Of a stretch of 21,546 bases of DNA, positions 1 through 7,293 are shown one piece after another. The notes beneath the pieces are model-generated. The model saw nothing but the letters and a program-made list of their open reading frames with translations. It did no database searches and was not told the origin of the DNA. The DNA is from a virus. The DNA lies in IMG/VR virus record IMGVR_UViG_3300027833_000245, positions 1 through 21,546 of that record, one strand, 5' to 3'. Both the position numbers and the translations under genes were made by a program. The stretch's first letter is position 1. Every line of letters begins with the position of its first letter.

Positions 1-473
1 GTACAGATAAAGAAAAAGGTCAAGAAACTCTTGACGCAATTATTGCTGGAACAAAAGAACAAGTTGAAGACTATAAGGCTGATTTAACCGCATTTAGTGT
101 AGATAATGATGACGATGATACAGATAAAACTAAATCAGCTGAAGACGTAGCTAAAGCAGAATTAGCAGATATAGCTGAATATACTAAAGTTACTCAGGAC
201 AACTTAGATAATGATAAGATCACAGTTCCACCAACTGAAGAAGGCGGTGAACCGACTGAAAAGCCAAAATGGATTGATGTTAAGACATATAAAGGTAAAG
301 ACAAAGAAGGTAAAGACACTGAAGAAACAGTAATGTATGCTAAAGAAGATGGTAACGAATCTGCTGCAACAGTAGACGGTGAAGATCTTTCAGAAGCAAA
401 AGTAGAATTACCTAAAAAGGTTAAACTTTATGAAGGTATGTCAATTGCTGATAAATTTAAAGCGTTAATGTAA
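1..473 (+). CDS. C-terminal part of an unidentified acidic phage protein (5' truncated)
   Basis: The reading frame is open from base 3 to the TAA at 471-473 and gives about 156 residues; the N-terminus lies outside the window. The fragment is hydrophilic and rich in Asp, Glu, Lys and Thr. It has an Asp run (DNDDDDTD) near residue 40 and lysine/glutamate-rich low-complexity stretches in the middle, and ends in a more ordered segment (LYEGMSIADKFKALM). I do not recognise the family. The strong charge bias would fit a scaffold, a decoration protein or the linker-rich tail of a virion protein, but this is only inference. It is followed at once by a hairpin and T-run, so it is the last gene of its transcript and converges on the minus-strand gene 476-964. 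Confidence 0.75.
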   Translation, partial: TDKEKGQETLDAIIAGTKEQVEDYKADLTAFSVDNDDDDTDKTKSAEDVAKAELADIAEYTKVTQDNLDNDKITVPPTEEGGEPTEKPKWIDVKTYKGKDKEGKDTEETVMYAKEDGNESAATVDGEDLSEAKVELPKKVKLYEGMSIADKFKALM

Positions 474-475
474 TA

Positions 476-964
476 TTAAAGAGAGCGTTTAGCGTTCTTT
501 TTTGCAAGTTTAAGAAACTCCTCTCGTTCTGCGAGCAGGAGTTTTTTGCATTTCTTACGAAACTCAACCGAGGATTTAAGTATACGACTATCAACCATAG
601 GAGCCTCTAATACATCATAATATTCTGAGTGTATAAAATTCTTAAGATCAAAGTTCATAAACTTAGCCTTGATAGGTTTAAGTGAAATAGCACAATACCA
701 TTCAACAGTATTATATGAACGTTCTAATCCCTTTTCAGATAAGGCAGTATCGGTTCTCATATCCCAATAAATTTTAGTAGAAGTAGTAGACCTAGGTCTT
801 TGCATTTTTAAGACACATTCCATGAATTGGTCATCATCGGACCACTTAGCAAGATTCCTATGGGTTATTAGAAACTTTCTTAAGAATCGTGGTAAGTACT
901 TTAAGATGATACCATATCTGTTTGCGGGCCAAGGACCACCAGTCTTTTCAATACGTATACTCAT
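476..964 (-). CDS. Unidentified 162-aa basic protein, only minus-strand gene
   Basis: A 162-residue ORF starts at ATG 962-964 on the minus strand and stops at 476-478. The protein is basic, with no signal peptide or membrane segment. The C-terminal third is a likely long helix rich in Lys, Arg, Glu and Leu (KKCKKLLLAEREEFLKLAKK). The middle has aromatic residues (VEWYCAIS) suggesting a small globular fold. I do not recognise it. It converges with the gene ending at 473 and diverges from the clamp-loader gene at 1028, with 63 bases between the two starts. No competing long ORF occupies this stretch, and the convergent terminator supports a real gene here. Function unknown. Confidence 0.65.
   Translation of the reverse strand: MSIRIEKTGGPWPANRYGIILKYLPRFLRKFLITHRNLAKWSDDDQFMECVLKMQRPRSTTSTKIYWDMRTDTALSEKGLERSYNTVEWYCAISLKPIKAKFMNFDLKNFIHSEYYDVLEAPMVDSRILKSSVEFRKKCKKLLLAEREEFLKLAKKNAKRSL
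482..503 (+). terminator. Rho-independent terminator between convergent genes
   Basis: The stem AGAGCG (482-487) pairs with CGTTCT (493-498) around a 5-base loop, with one G-T wobble, and a T-run follows to 503. It starts 8 bases after the stop codon of the gene ending at 473. It lies inside the last codons of the minus-strand gene, so that gene's 3' end is constrained by the hairpin. On the minus strand the hairpin is also followed by some A/T-rich sequence, so two-way termination is possible. Confidence 0.7.
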
Positions 965-1027
965 ATACTATATTTATCTATGAAACATTTTAGGCATTTT
1001 ACGCTATAACAATTAAACATATACTGC
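965..1027. promoter_or_regulatory. Divergent intergenic region with presumed promoters in both directions
   Basis: These 63 bases separate the starts of the minus-strand gene (964) and the clamp-loader gene (1028) and are very AT-rich. On the minus strand ATAAATA lies a few bases upstream of the ATG and resembles the T4 late element TATAAATA, but it is very close to the start codon. On the plus strand TATAAC occurs about 15 bases before the ATG. Both genes need a promoter here, but I cannot fix either box with certainty. Confidence 0.3.
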
Positions 1028-1987
1028 ATGCAATCAATCAACCAATTATTTACAGAGAAGTATAGACCTTCTACATTAGAACAACTAATCTTACCAGATG
1101 CGGTAATGAATAAGTTTAAAGATGGACTAGTCCAGAATATGTTGTTTACGGGCTCACCAGGGACAGGTAAGACTTCTTGTGCAAAAGCCATAGTAAATCA
1201 GTTTAAACTCCCTTATCTGTACATCAACGCGTCCACAGACACTTCTGTTGAGGTGATTAGGACTAGAATTATAGACTTCTGTTCAACAGTGTCTATTATG
1301 GATGCGCCTGGTATGTTTAAGGTAGTAATTCTAGATGAGGTTGATGGTGTATCAGATCAATTCTTTAAAGCACTTCGTGCTACAATGGAGCAATTTGCAT
1401 CCAATTCAAGATTTATCGCAACATGTAATTATATTAATAAACTACCAGATCCTATCCTATCAAGATTTGAAGTTATTAATTTTGACTTTGATAAAGAAGA
1501 GGAAACAGAATTAACAAAGAAGTATATCCGTAGAGTATATGATATTTGTAAAGAAGAAGAAATGACTATTGAGAAAGATGCTCTTGTAGAGTTTGTTAGA
1601 CGTAACTTCCCAGATTTAAGAAGTACTCTAAATAAACTACAAGGATTTAAAACTCAAGGAACTACTGCGATCACAGTTGATAATGTAAAGAAATTTAATT
1701 CAGTCTATAAAGACGTATTTGAATTAGTCTTTAAAGAAACGGATCCAGCAAAGAATTACCAGATGTTAGTAAGTAATTATTCTAATAGAGTAGATGATAT
1801 TTTACAAACATTAGGTGAAGAATTTATAGAATATATACAACAAGAACAATTGCAATCAGTTAAGCATATCCCACAGATCATTATTTCTGTAGCTAAACAT
1901 CAATCGCAGAGAGTTCATGTAATAGATCCTGTAATCACAATGTTAAGTTGCGTTTACGAGATACAAGGAATAATTAAAAGCAATTAA
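1028..1987 (+). CDS. 44: Sliding-clamp loader large subunit, T4 gp44-like AAA+ ATPase
   Basis: Predicted ATPase subunit of the clamp loader that opens the gp45-type sliding clamp and places it on primed DNA for the phage replisome. The AAA+ motifs are in order: Walker A GSPGTGKTS at residues 42-50 (K48), Walker B VILDEVDG around 100-107 (D103, E104), and an SRF box with Arg146 matching the clamp-loader arginine finger. The N-terminal EKYRPSTLEQL is also typical of replication-factor-C/gp44 proteins. The length, 319 aa, equals T4 gp44. The C-terminal half is helical and would form the oligomerisation collar. The T4 partners gp45 and gp62 are adjacent to gene 44; here the next gene is a 5' nuclease, and a possible gp62-like ORF is at 3522. 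The ATG at 1028 is the first in frame after the divergent intergenic region. Confidence 0.93.
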   Translation: MQSINQLFTEKYRPSTLEQLILPDAVMNKFKDGLVQNMLFTGSPGTGKTSCAKAIVNQFKLPYLYINASTDTSVEVIRTRIIDFCSTVSIMDAPGMFKVVILDEVDGVSDQFFKALRATMEQFASNSRFIATCNYINKLPDPILSRFEVINFDFDKEEETELTKKYIRRVYDICKEEEMTIEKDALVEFVRRNFPDLRSTLNKLQGFKTQGTTAITVDNVKKFNSVYKDVFELVFKETDPAKNYQMLVSNYSNRVDDILQTLGEEFIEYIQQEQLQSVKHIPQIIISVAKHQSQRVHVIDPVITMLSCVYEIQGIIKSN

Positions 1988-2066
1988 AAGCAAAATAAGT
2001 GGCAAATAATTTTTTTATGTCAAATATAATTCGTATATTAGCACATAGATAATAAATAACAAAAAT
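1988..2066 (+). promoter_or_regulatory. AT-rich gap upstream of the 5' nuclease gene, possible promoter
   Basis: This 79-base gap is larger than most in the window. It holds a T-run (2009-2017), then AAATATAATTCGTATATTAG, which contains a TATAAT-like box, and an AATAAATAAC stretch 15 bases before the next ATG. A promoter is plausible because the gap separates two replication genes in an otherwise tight layout. No matching -35 element is clear, so this is weak. Confidence 0.25.
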
Positions 2067-3329
2067 ATGAAAGTGGGAAAACATACATTACTAATCGACG
2101 GAAACTATTTTGTTTTCAGTAGATTATTTGTCTTACCAAAACCAAAGAATGGTAAGCTACTAGGAGATGATAAACAGAAATCTCAATTCATGAGAAAACT
2201 AGCAATTGACTTTGCATCTGAAATGCGTAAGCTAAAGATGTTTGTCGATGATGTAGTATTAACTGTAGATTCAAAATCATGGCGTAAAGATTTATTTCCA
2301 TCTGCTGAATACAAAGGCACTAGGAAACAAAACAGCAGCGTAGATTGGCCTGCAGTCTATGAAGTCTATGAGGCATTTCAAGATATTGTAGCTACTAAAG
2401 GTGTTACCGTACACCAAATACAAGGTGCTGAAGCAGATGATGTTATCTTCGGATGGTCAGCTGCTCTAAATGCTAGAGGTAAATCATGTATCGTATGGTC
2501 AGGTGATAGAGATCTAATTCAATTAGTTAACTATTCAGAAACCAACGACGCACATACATTATGGTATTACAATACTAAAAAGACACTTTATAGTTACGAA
2601 GGTTTCAATAAAGACATGGAGACATCAGCCGCTAAAGAACTAACAAGCGACGATATGTTATTCAACATGGGTGGACAACACATGTTGCGTGATGATTATC
2701 AAAGAGATATTCTAGACTGGATTAAAGCTAATAAGATTTCTATTAAAGAAGTTGATTGCGACAAATTCATATTTCAGAAGATACTTACCGGTGACAAATC
2801 AGATAATATTGCATCAGTTGTTACATGGCAAAAAGAAATGAAGAACGGCAAGTTGCGTAACTATTCTATTACTGACAAAACAGCAGATCTTATATGGGAT
2901 CAATATGTTAAAGAATATAATAAAGATTTTACTATTGATTTTCTATTCTCATCAGAAGCAAAAGACATCTTAGTAGATATTATCTATAGAGTTGTTGGCC
3001 ATAGTTCTCAAACGCTAATCAAAACAAATCTTACGCAGAATATAGCTCTAATGTTATTACATAACAAGACTATTCCAGATCCAATTCAAAAGGCTATTTA
3101 TGCTGCCATTGAAAAAGATTGGGAAGGTGCTATCGAGAATAAGAATTCTATTATGGAAATGGATAAAATCCTAGAAGGAACTGATTGGCTAGAAGGAGCT
3201 AAAAAGAATACGTTCGCACCAGATCCTTTTGCAGGAATGGATATTCCAAAAGAAGAATCTCCAATGAAACTTGTAGGTAAGAAAACTACAAAGACAATTA
3301 AAAAGGATCCAAGTAAAAAGTTATTTTAA
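2067..3329 (+). CDS. rnh: 5'-3' exonuclease / RNase H, T4 rnh (FEN) family
   Basis: Predicted metal-dependent 5' nuclease that removes RNA primers and nearby DNA from lagging-strand fragments. Conserved acidic residues of the FEN/5'-exonuclease fold are visible in order: D11 in LLIDGNYF, D68 in LTVDSKSWR, E122/D124/D125 in GAEADDVI, D147/D149 in SGDRDLIQL, and D243/D246 in TGDKSDNI, the helix-hairpin-helix side of the active site. YKGTRK (about residues 80-85) fits the basic segment seen in this family. The protein is 420 aa, about 115 residues longer than T4 RNase H (305 aa). The extra length includes a segment between the two metal-site halves (about 160-225) and a basic C-terminal tail rich in Lys and Pro that could bind the single-strand binding protein or DNA (inference). 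It follows the clamp loader, consistent with a replication operon. Confidence 0.88.
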   Translation: MKVGKHTLLIDGNYFVFSRLFVLPKPKNGKLLGDDKQKSQFMRKLAIDFASEMRKLKMFVDDVVLTVDSKSWRKDLFPSAEYKGTRKQNSSVDWPAVYEVYEAFQDIVATKGVTVHQIQGAEADDVIFGWSAALNARGKSCIVWSGDRDLIQLVNYSETNDAHTLWYYNTKKTLYSYEGFNKDMETSAAKELTSDDMLFNMGGQHMLRDDYQRDILDWIKANKISIKEVDCDKFIFQKILTGDKSDNIASVVTWQKEMKNGKLRNYSITDKTADLIWDQYVKEYNKDFTIDFLFSSEAKDILVDIIYRVVGHSSQTLIKTNLTQNIALMLLHNKTIPDPIQKAIYAAIEKDWEGAIENKNSIMEMDKILEGTDWLEGAKKNTFAPDPFAGMDIPKEESPMKLVGKKTTKTIKKDPSKKLF

Positions 3330-3330
3330 T

Positions 3331-3492
3331 ATGACGCTAACTGACTATATTCACATAGAAGAAATATTAGCAGAGGCTAATGCACATGGCCTTAAGGCTG
3401 AAGTTGCAGACCGAGCGATTAAGATAGAACTGCTCCATAATATGTCAAAGCTAGATGCACATCAAGAGGCATATAACGCAATCATAGGGTAA
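3331..3492 (+). CDS. Unidentified 53-aa small protein
   Basis: An ATG one base after the 5'-nuclease stop codon opens a 53-codon frame ending at TAA 3490-3492. The product (MTLTDYIHIEEILAEANAHG at its start) is mostly predicted helix, mildly acidic, with no Cys and no membrane segment. The tight spacing (TAA-T-ATG) suggests translational coupling to the nuclease gene. It fills a gap that would otherwise be about 190 bases, which supports it. No family is recognised. The helical, Glu/Ala/Leu-rich composition would fit a small accessory or regulatory factor, but that is not shown by the sequence. Confidence 0.6.
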   Translation: MTLTDYIHIEEILAEANAHGLKAEVADRAIKIELLHNMSKLDAHQEAYNAIIG

Positions 3493-3521
3493 ACTTTGCC
3501 CAAGAAGAACATATAACTAAT

Positions 3522-3956
3522 ATGCTAGACGATACAAAACTATTTGACTTTGTGAAGATTATGTTCACGAAGCCACAAGACTATAAGAAAATAAAACAAC
3601 ACACTAAAAAGCGACATCATTTCATGATTAATCGTTTCATGTCTATTAAATATCCTGCTAATGCAATGATGTTTAATATTAATGGGATTAATGGTGGTAA
3701 TGTAGTAGAATGTTGGTCCGTTGTCGCCTCTAGATTCCAATCGGTGCCCCGATGGTTTTATACTAAAACCAAAAAAGCAAAGAAAAATACGCCTGATAAA
3801 TATAATCCCAGCGAGAAAGCTGTATCTATTTATATGGACAAAAACGAGATTGGTAATAGAGAATTTAGCGAACTAAAAGAATTTGCTAAGGAAGCTCTGT
3901 TTTCTGATTTAAAAAAAATTGAAGAACAAATAGAGGTTTATGCAAAAGATAAATGA
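3522..3956 (+). CDS. Possible clamp-loader small subunit, gp62-like (tentative)
   Basis: The protein is 144 aa, basic, with no membrane segment. The layout recalls the short gp62 form of marine T4-like phages. An N-terminal LFDFVKIMF segment is followed by a helix leading to MINRFMSIKYPANAMMFN, then a basic VPRWFYTKTKK stretch, then an acidic helical C-terminus. In marine gp62 proteins the same order occurs: FDF-I-K, then a VNR-LS-F-D-V-ANEMN stretch, then a basic segment ending in FSKW. The position, one or two genes downstream of the gp44-like gene, also fits T4 order 44-62. Direct identity to T4 gp62 (187 aa) is not evident to me, so the call rests on a weak pattern plus context. The last 17 bases overlap the next gene. 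Confidence 0.45.
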   Translation: MLDDTKLFDFVKIMFTKPQDYKKIKQHTKKRHHFMINRFMSIKYPANAMMFNINGINGGNVVECWSVVASRFQSVPRWFYTKTKKAKKNTPDKYNPSEKAVSIYMDKNEIGNREFSELKEFAKEALFSDLKKIEEQIEVYAKDK

Positions 3957-4590
3957 TCATTTTACTGAAATAATAGATATTACTTTATACCGATATAACT
4001 CAATAGATTTAAAACTATGGGGTATTATTAATAGAGATACTAAATCTAGGCCTATGACTCCTAACAGTATGTTAGTAGCCAAAGAGCGTATGGAAACTTA
4101 TTTAAATCATAAGTTCTCTCATGATGTTAATAGATTTCGTACAGTCAGTGATGTCAATATACATAGGGAGGCAACATCAGTATATTTTATATGGAAGATA
4201 TTTCAATCAATGCCAAACTTATCTTACATTAGAGTTAATCTTAATTCTAATTCTAGTTACAATAGAATTGTAAATGTAGATCAAGTAAAGACTATAAAGT
4301 ACGATATTAAAACACTAAGAGGTTCTATGAGGATGTTTGATATGTTCCAAGAAGAACATGAACTTAAACGAGCTAATCATATTTTAGTAAAAGCAGGTCT
4401 ATTCAAAGAACAAGAGAATTTTAAAATATTTAAATTAAGAGACTTTTTGAGTGCCTTGGATTTATTTCAAGCTGAGAATAATACAGCAGAAGTATTAGGA
4501 GTAACTAATGCATTTATACACGCATTAGAACATCATGAGGGTGATAATCCTGAAATGCTTTTAATCACTGATTGGGAGTCAGATATATAA
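3940..4590 (+). CDS. Unidentified 216-aa protein between replication and neck genes
   Basis: A 216-residue ORF whose ATG lies inside the end of the preceding gene (17-base overlap), so the two are probably translated together. The N-terminal half has scattered basic residues and short beta-like stretches (ATSVYFIWKIF, SYIRVNLNSNSSYN). The C-terminal half is helical and ends acidic (EGDNPEMLLITDWESDI). No membrane segment, signal or known catalytic motif is seen. It sits just before a neck-like protein, where T4-type phages have neck or tail-completion genes, but I see no resemblance to T4 gp13, gp3 or gp15. Its stop codon overlaps the late-promoter-like motif of the next gene. Function unknown. 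Confidence 0.7.
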   Translation: MQKINDHFTEIIDITLYRYNSIDLKLWGIINRDTKSRPMTPNSMLVAKERMETYLNHKFSHDVNRFRTVSDVNIHREATSVYFIWKIFQSMPNLSYIRVNLNSNSSYNRIVNVDQVKTIKYDIKTLRGSMRMFDMFQEEHELKRANHILVKAGLFKEQENFKIFKLRDFLSALDLFQAENNTAEVLGVTNAFIHALEHHEGDNPEMLLITDWESDI

Positions 4591-4593
4591 TAA
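4582..4593 (+). promoter_or_regulatory. Late-promoter-like motif before the neck-like gene
   Basis: GATATATAATAA spans the stop codon of the previous gene and lies 39 bases before ATG 4621. It belongs to a set of five near-identical intergenic motifs (also 6603, 9144, 12029, 14183) that resemble the T4 late promoter TATAAATA. Promoter function is inferred from recurrence and position. Confidence 0.5.
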
Positions 4594-4598
4594 AAAAT

Positions 4599-4613
4599 AG
4601 AAGTATAACTTCT
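4599..4613 (+). other. Small hairpin in the leader of the neck-like gene
   Basis: AGAAGT (4599-4604) and ACTTCT (4608-4613) are perfect inverted repeats with a 3-base loop, ending 8 bases before ATG 4621. If transcription starts just after the motif at 4582, the hairpin would lie close to the 5' end of the mRNA. It could protect that end or affect ribosome access. It is short and may be chance. Confidence 0.25.
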
Positions 4614-4620
4614 TTATCAA

Positions 4621-6567
4621 ATGGCAGTAACAAATTTTACAGCAGACACAATCGGAGACTATTTCTTCGCTAAATTGAAAGAACCTTACGTAGACGTAAA
4701 AAAGGTTCTGAATTGGTCTATCCTATATGGTGTTAATTCACCAACTAGTATTGGAACAGTACAATTAACAGCTGGTTCTAAAACTATTATTGGCTCTGGA
4801 ATTGCATGGACACTTGCACCAGGTGATAAATTTATTGTAGGTTCTCAAACTTTCACTGTAGATGCTATTGTAGCAAATACTATTACTGCTAAAGAAGATG
4901 CTACATTTACTGCAACAGCAGCTAAATGGTATGAATTTCCAGATGCTGATAACAACTTTGCTTTTGACTATAGATGGTCTCAGAATAATATAGATAGTGA
5001 TGGAGGCGAAATGTCACCATTAAAACCTTTAAATGTTAGTATTACTAATTTAGAATTTGATGCAACTAAACCATTATGGATAGATGTTAAAGCGGAAGTA
5101 CATAGATTGTCTTCATTGCATACATTAAGCCTTTTATCAGTTACATTTGAATTAGAAACAGAAGCAGGTACTATTCAATCATGTCCACAATTATGTATGG
5201 ATTGTGATGATCCTTATGTTGCAGGATGTACTAATATTGTAATCGATTGTTCAGACCCAATATTCGATCCATATAATTTAAGTAAACCAACTGCAATTTA
5301 TGGTGAAATAAGTGAGTTGGCTTCAGAAATGTGGGGACATAACACAAAGTATTTTAGAGTAGAACCTGATAAGAGATCTAAGGACGTTGTATTAATGGAA
5401 TATTCTTTGTATAATGTAAAGGATATGTCAGATCTAAAGATTGTAGTTCCAGATAATGCAATGCCAACTAGAGAGTTTACATACGATATTTTTGGTATGG
5501 GCTTTGAAGACTTTGAAATCCATATTACAAAAGGTCAAATGGAAAAAGCATTCGGTACTAATATTGCACCGAGACCGAGAGATTATATGTATATTCCAAT
5601 AATGAATAGAATGTATGAGGTAAGTTCAGTTAGCTTTGCTGATGAATTTAATCAGTCTATGACTTACTGGAGAGTGATGTTAAAGAAATACGAAGAAAGA
5701 ACTTCTACAATAGTAGGAGACGATGCAGCTGGAGTTGCAATAGATCAAACATTAGACGATCTTTATACTGGAGTTGAAGAAGTATTTGGAGAAGAAATTC
5801 AAGATGAGTACAGACAATCAACTAAACCAGAACAATACCAAACAATGTTTTCAGAAGTTGGTGATGGTACTAGAGAAAGAATTCATAACTCATTAGTTAT
5901 TAGCGATGACGAGTTAAGAAATAAATGGACTATTATTACTAAGAATCATTATGATCTAGAGTCTGTAAAAGATTTAGGTATCGAATGTTTAGTATATAAG
6001 AAAATATCTCAATTAGCAATTGATAAGAATATGGCATTTTCTGCCTGGTTTAAACCTAACTTTACAAATCCAACAGCAGAGCAAACTTTATTTGATGGAA
6101 GAGTAGGACAGAAAGGACTTAAATTAACAGTTAATAAAACACATGTTAAAGCATATATAAATGATCTTACATTAACATATCCATTTGCAGTACAGCCTAT
6201 AAATGGACAATGGTATGGTTTAGTCTATAACTTAAATAATACATATAGTAATACATCTGCTAATGTGTATCAGTTAAACCCAAAGAGCAATACATTGACA
6301 AGCATGTCTGTTTCAGATACTTTAATTAATGTAATGGATCAAAACTTTGAACTAGGTGCTGCCCAAGGATGGGTTACATCACAAAAATGGGCTTTAATGC
6401 CAGGTAAATTAGCAATGACTAACATTAGGTTATATACTAAGATTATCGGTAAAGACCAACATACGAACATGTTACAACAATATATTGTTAGAGATAATAG
6501 ACTAACACATATTATTGATAACGCAATTCCTTCTATACAGTTAAGAAAGTACAATCAAAACAAGTAA
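4621..6567 (+). CDS. Composite virion protein with gp14-like neck region (tentative)
   Basis: Predicted structural protein of 648 aa. Several parts can be read. Residues about 44-104 (GTVQLTAGSKTIIGSG then GDKFIVGSQTFTVDAI) match a small beta-barrel pattern common in phage virion proteins. Residues 188-210 hold five Cys. Residues about 235-370 resemble T4 gp14 (neck) in order: a YF-V-P segment, then DFEIHITKGQMEKAFG, then a P-RDYMYIPIMNRMYEVSSV segment that parallels the gp14 stretch D-x-V-T-L-S-I-N...G-D-L-I-Y-F-P-M...F-E-I. Residues about 455-625 (AFSAWFKP, then regular beta strands) look like a LamG/concanavalin-type domain. T4 gp14 is only 256 aa. The position before gp16/gp17 fits T4 order 13-14-15-16-17. 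I see no separate gp13 or gp15 here. The gp14 relation is by eye and needs a profile search. Confidence 0.5.
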   Translation: MAVTNFTADTIGDYFFAKLKEPYVDVKKVLNWSILYGVNSPTSIGTVQLTAGSKTIIGSGIAWTLAPGDKFIVGSQTFTVDAIVANTITAKEDATFTATAAKWYEFPDADNNFAFDYRWSQNNIDSDGGEMSPLKPLNVSITNLEFDATKPLWIDVKAEVHRLSSLHTLSLLSVTFELETEAGTIQSCPQLCMDCDDPYVAGCTNIVIDCSDPIFDPYNLSKPTAIYGEISELASEMWGHNTKYFRVEPDKRSKDVVLMEYSLYNVKDMSDLKIVVPDNAMPTREFTYDIFGMGFEDFEIHITKGQMEKAFGTNIAPRPRDYMYIPIMNRMYEVSSVSFADEFNQSMTYWRVMLKKYEERTSTIVGDDAAGVAIDQTLDDLYTGVEEVFGEEIQDEYRQSTKPEQYQTMFSEVGDGTRERIHNSLVISDDELRNKWTIITKNHYDLESVKDLGIECLVYKKISQLAIDKNMAFSAWFKPNFTNPTAEQTLFDGRVGQKGLKLTVNKTHVKAYINDLTLTYPFAVQPINGQWYGLVYNLNNTYSNTSANVYQLNPKSNTLTSMSVSDTLINVMDQNFELGAAQGWVTSQKWALMPGKLAMTNIRLYTKIIGKDQHTNMLQQYIVRDNRLTHIIDNAIPSIQLRKYNQNK

Positions 6568-6591
6568 CAAACCTAAACTAAATTTGTTACT
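6563..6591 (+). other. Inverted repeat after the neck-like gene
   Basis: AGTAACAAA (6563-6571) and TTTGTTACT (6583-6591) form a perfect 9-bp stem with an 11-base loop; the stop codon at 6565-6567 lies in the left arm. No T-run follows, so it is not a standard terminator. It may stabilise the 3' end of the upstream mRNA or limit read-through into the terminase genes. A promoter-like motif follows at 6603. Confidence 0.45.
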
Positions 6592-6602
6592 AGTATAAGC
6601 TA

Positions 6603-6614
6603 GATATATACAAT
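6603..6614 (+). promoter_or_regulatory. Late-promoter-like motif before the small terminase gene
   Basis: GATATATACAAT lies 25 bases before ATG 6628. It shares GATATATA with the four other motifs of the set but lacks the following AA. Directly downstream, AATATAATATCA (6612-6623) is repeated exactly at 12682-12693 before another gene, which suggests a shared transcription or translation element. Confidence 0.45.
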
Positions 6615-6627
6615 ATAATATCATAAT

Positions 6628-7290
6628 ATGAGCGAGAGCGAAAAGAAGAAAACAATAGCAGAACAAGCAGACGACATTAGGTTAGAATTAGATGCATTAA
6701 TTGGAGATAGTCCATTAGATGTTGAAAACGATCCTAAAGATCTTCCTATTCAGGCTAAGCCAACTTCGATGGTACCATCAATAAATTATACTGAATTAAA
6801 GTCAAGTGCAACTAAAAAAGCACAAAAGACTATTACAGCCTTAATGAAATTTTATCTTGATGCTGATATTATCGAAAAGGATGAGTATATAGCTGCAAAA
6901 AAACAAATGGATGAGATGACAATGTCCTCTCTGATCTATCAATTAAATGCAGGTGAAAAAGCCCTAACAACTCTATTAGAAACAATTGACTCCGGAGAAT
7001 TAGCACCTAGAATGTTTGAGGTTCTTGCAACTCTACAAAAATCAATGTTAGATATTATTAAGTCACAAACCATGTATTTAATGGCAGCGGAAGAGGGTAC
7101 AAAAAGAATTGCAAGGGATTTAGAAATTTACCAGAAGAGAGTAAATCAAACTGAAATTGAAGGTGCTGGAGGAGATACTGGTAATAAGAATATTCAAAGA
7201 GGTACAAAAGACCTAATGGCTGCAATTCAAGCAGGTATTCACGGAGCGTCAGAAGAAGATATTGAAGACGTAGAACCAACAGAAGAATAA
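6628..7290 (+). CDS. 16: Terminase small subunit, T4 gp16-like
   Basis: Predicted DNA-recognition and ATPase-regulating subunit of the packaging motor. The protein is 220 aa (T4 gp16: 164 aa). It has an acidic disordered N-terminus with a Pro-rich stretch, a central long-helix region (about 55-165) likely to form the coiled-coil oligomer core, and an acidic C-terminus. The core segment APRMFEVLATLQKSMLDIIK parallels the T4 gp16 segment in which PRHMEVFATL is followed by more helix. The next gene is a clear gp17 large terminase, starting after TAATAA with only 3 bases between stop and ATG. That spacing, as in T4 16-17, strongly supports the call. A late-promoter-like motif lies upstream. Confidence 0.8.
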   Translation: MSESEKKKTIAEQADDIRLELDALIGDSPLDVENDPKDLPIQAKPTSMVPSINYTELKSSATKKAQKTITALMKFYLDADIIEKDEYIAAKKQMDEMTMSSLIYQLNAGEKALTTLLETIDSGELAPRMFEVLATLQKSMLDIIKSQTMYLMAAEEGTKRIARDLEIYQKRVNQTEIEGAGGDTGNKNIQRGTKDLMAAIQAGIHGASEEDIEDVEPTEE

Positions 7291-7293
7291 TAA

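Noticed and set aside
961-1191. Minus-strand ORF over the clamp-loader start
   Set aside because: It covers the Walker A region of the gp44-like gene and the divergent gap; no independent evidence.
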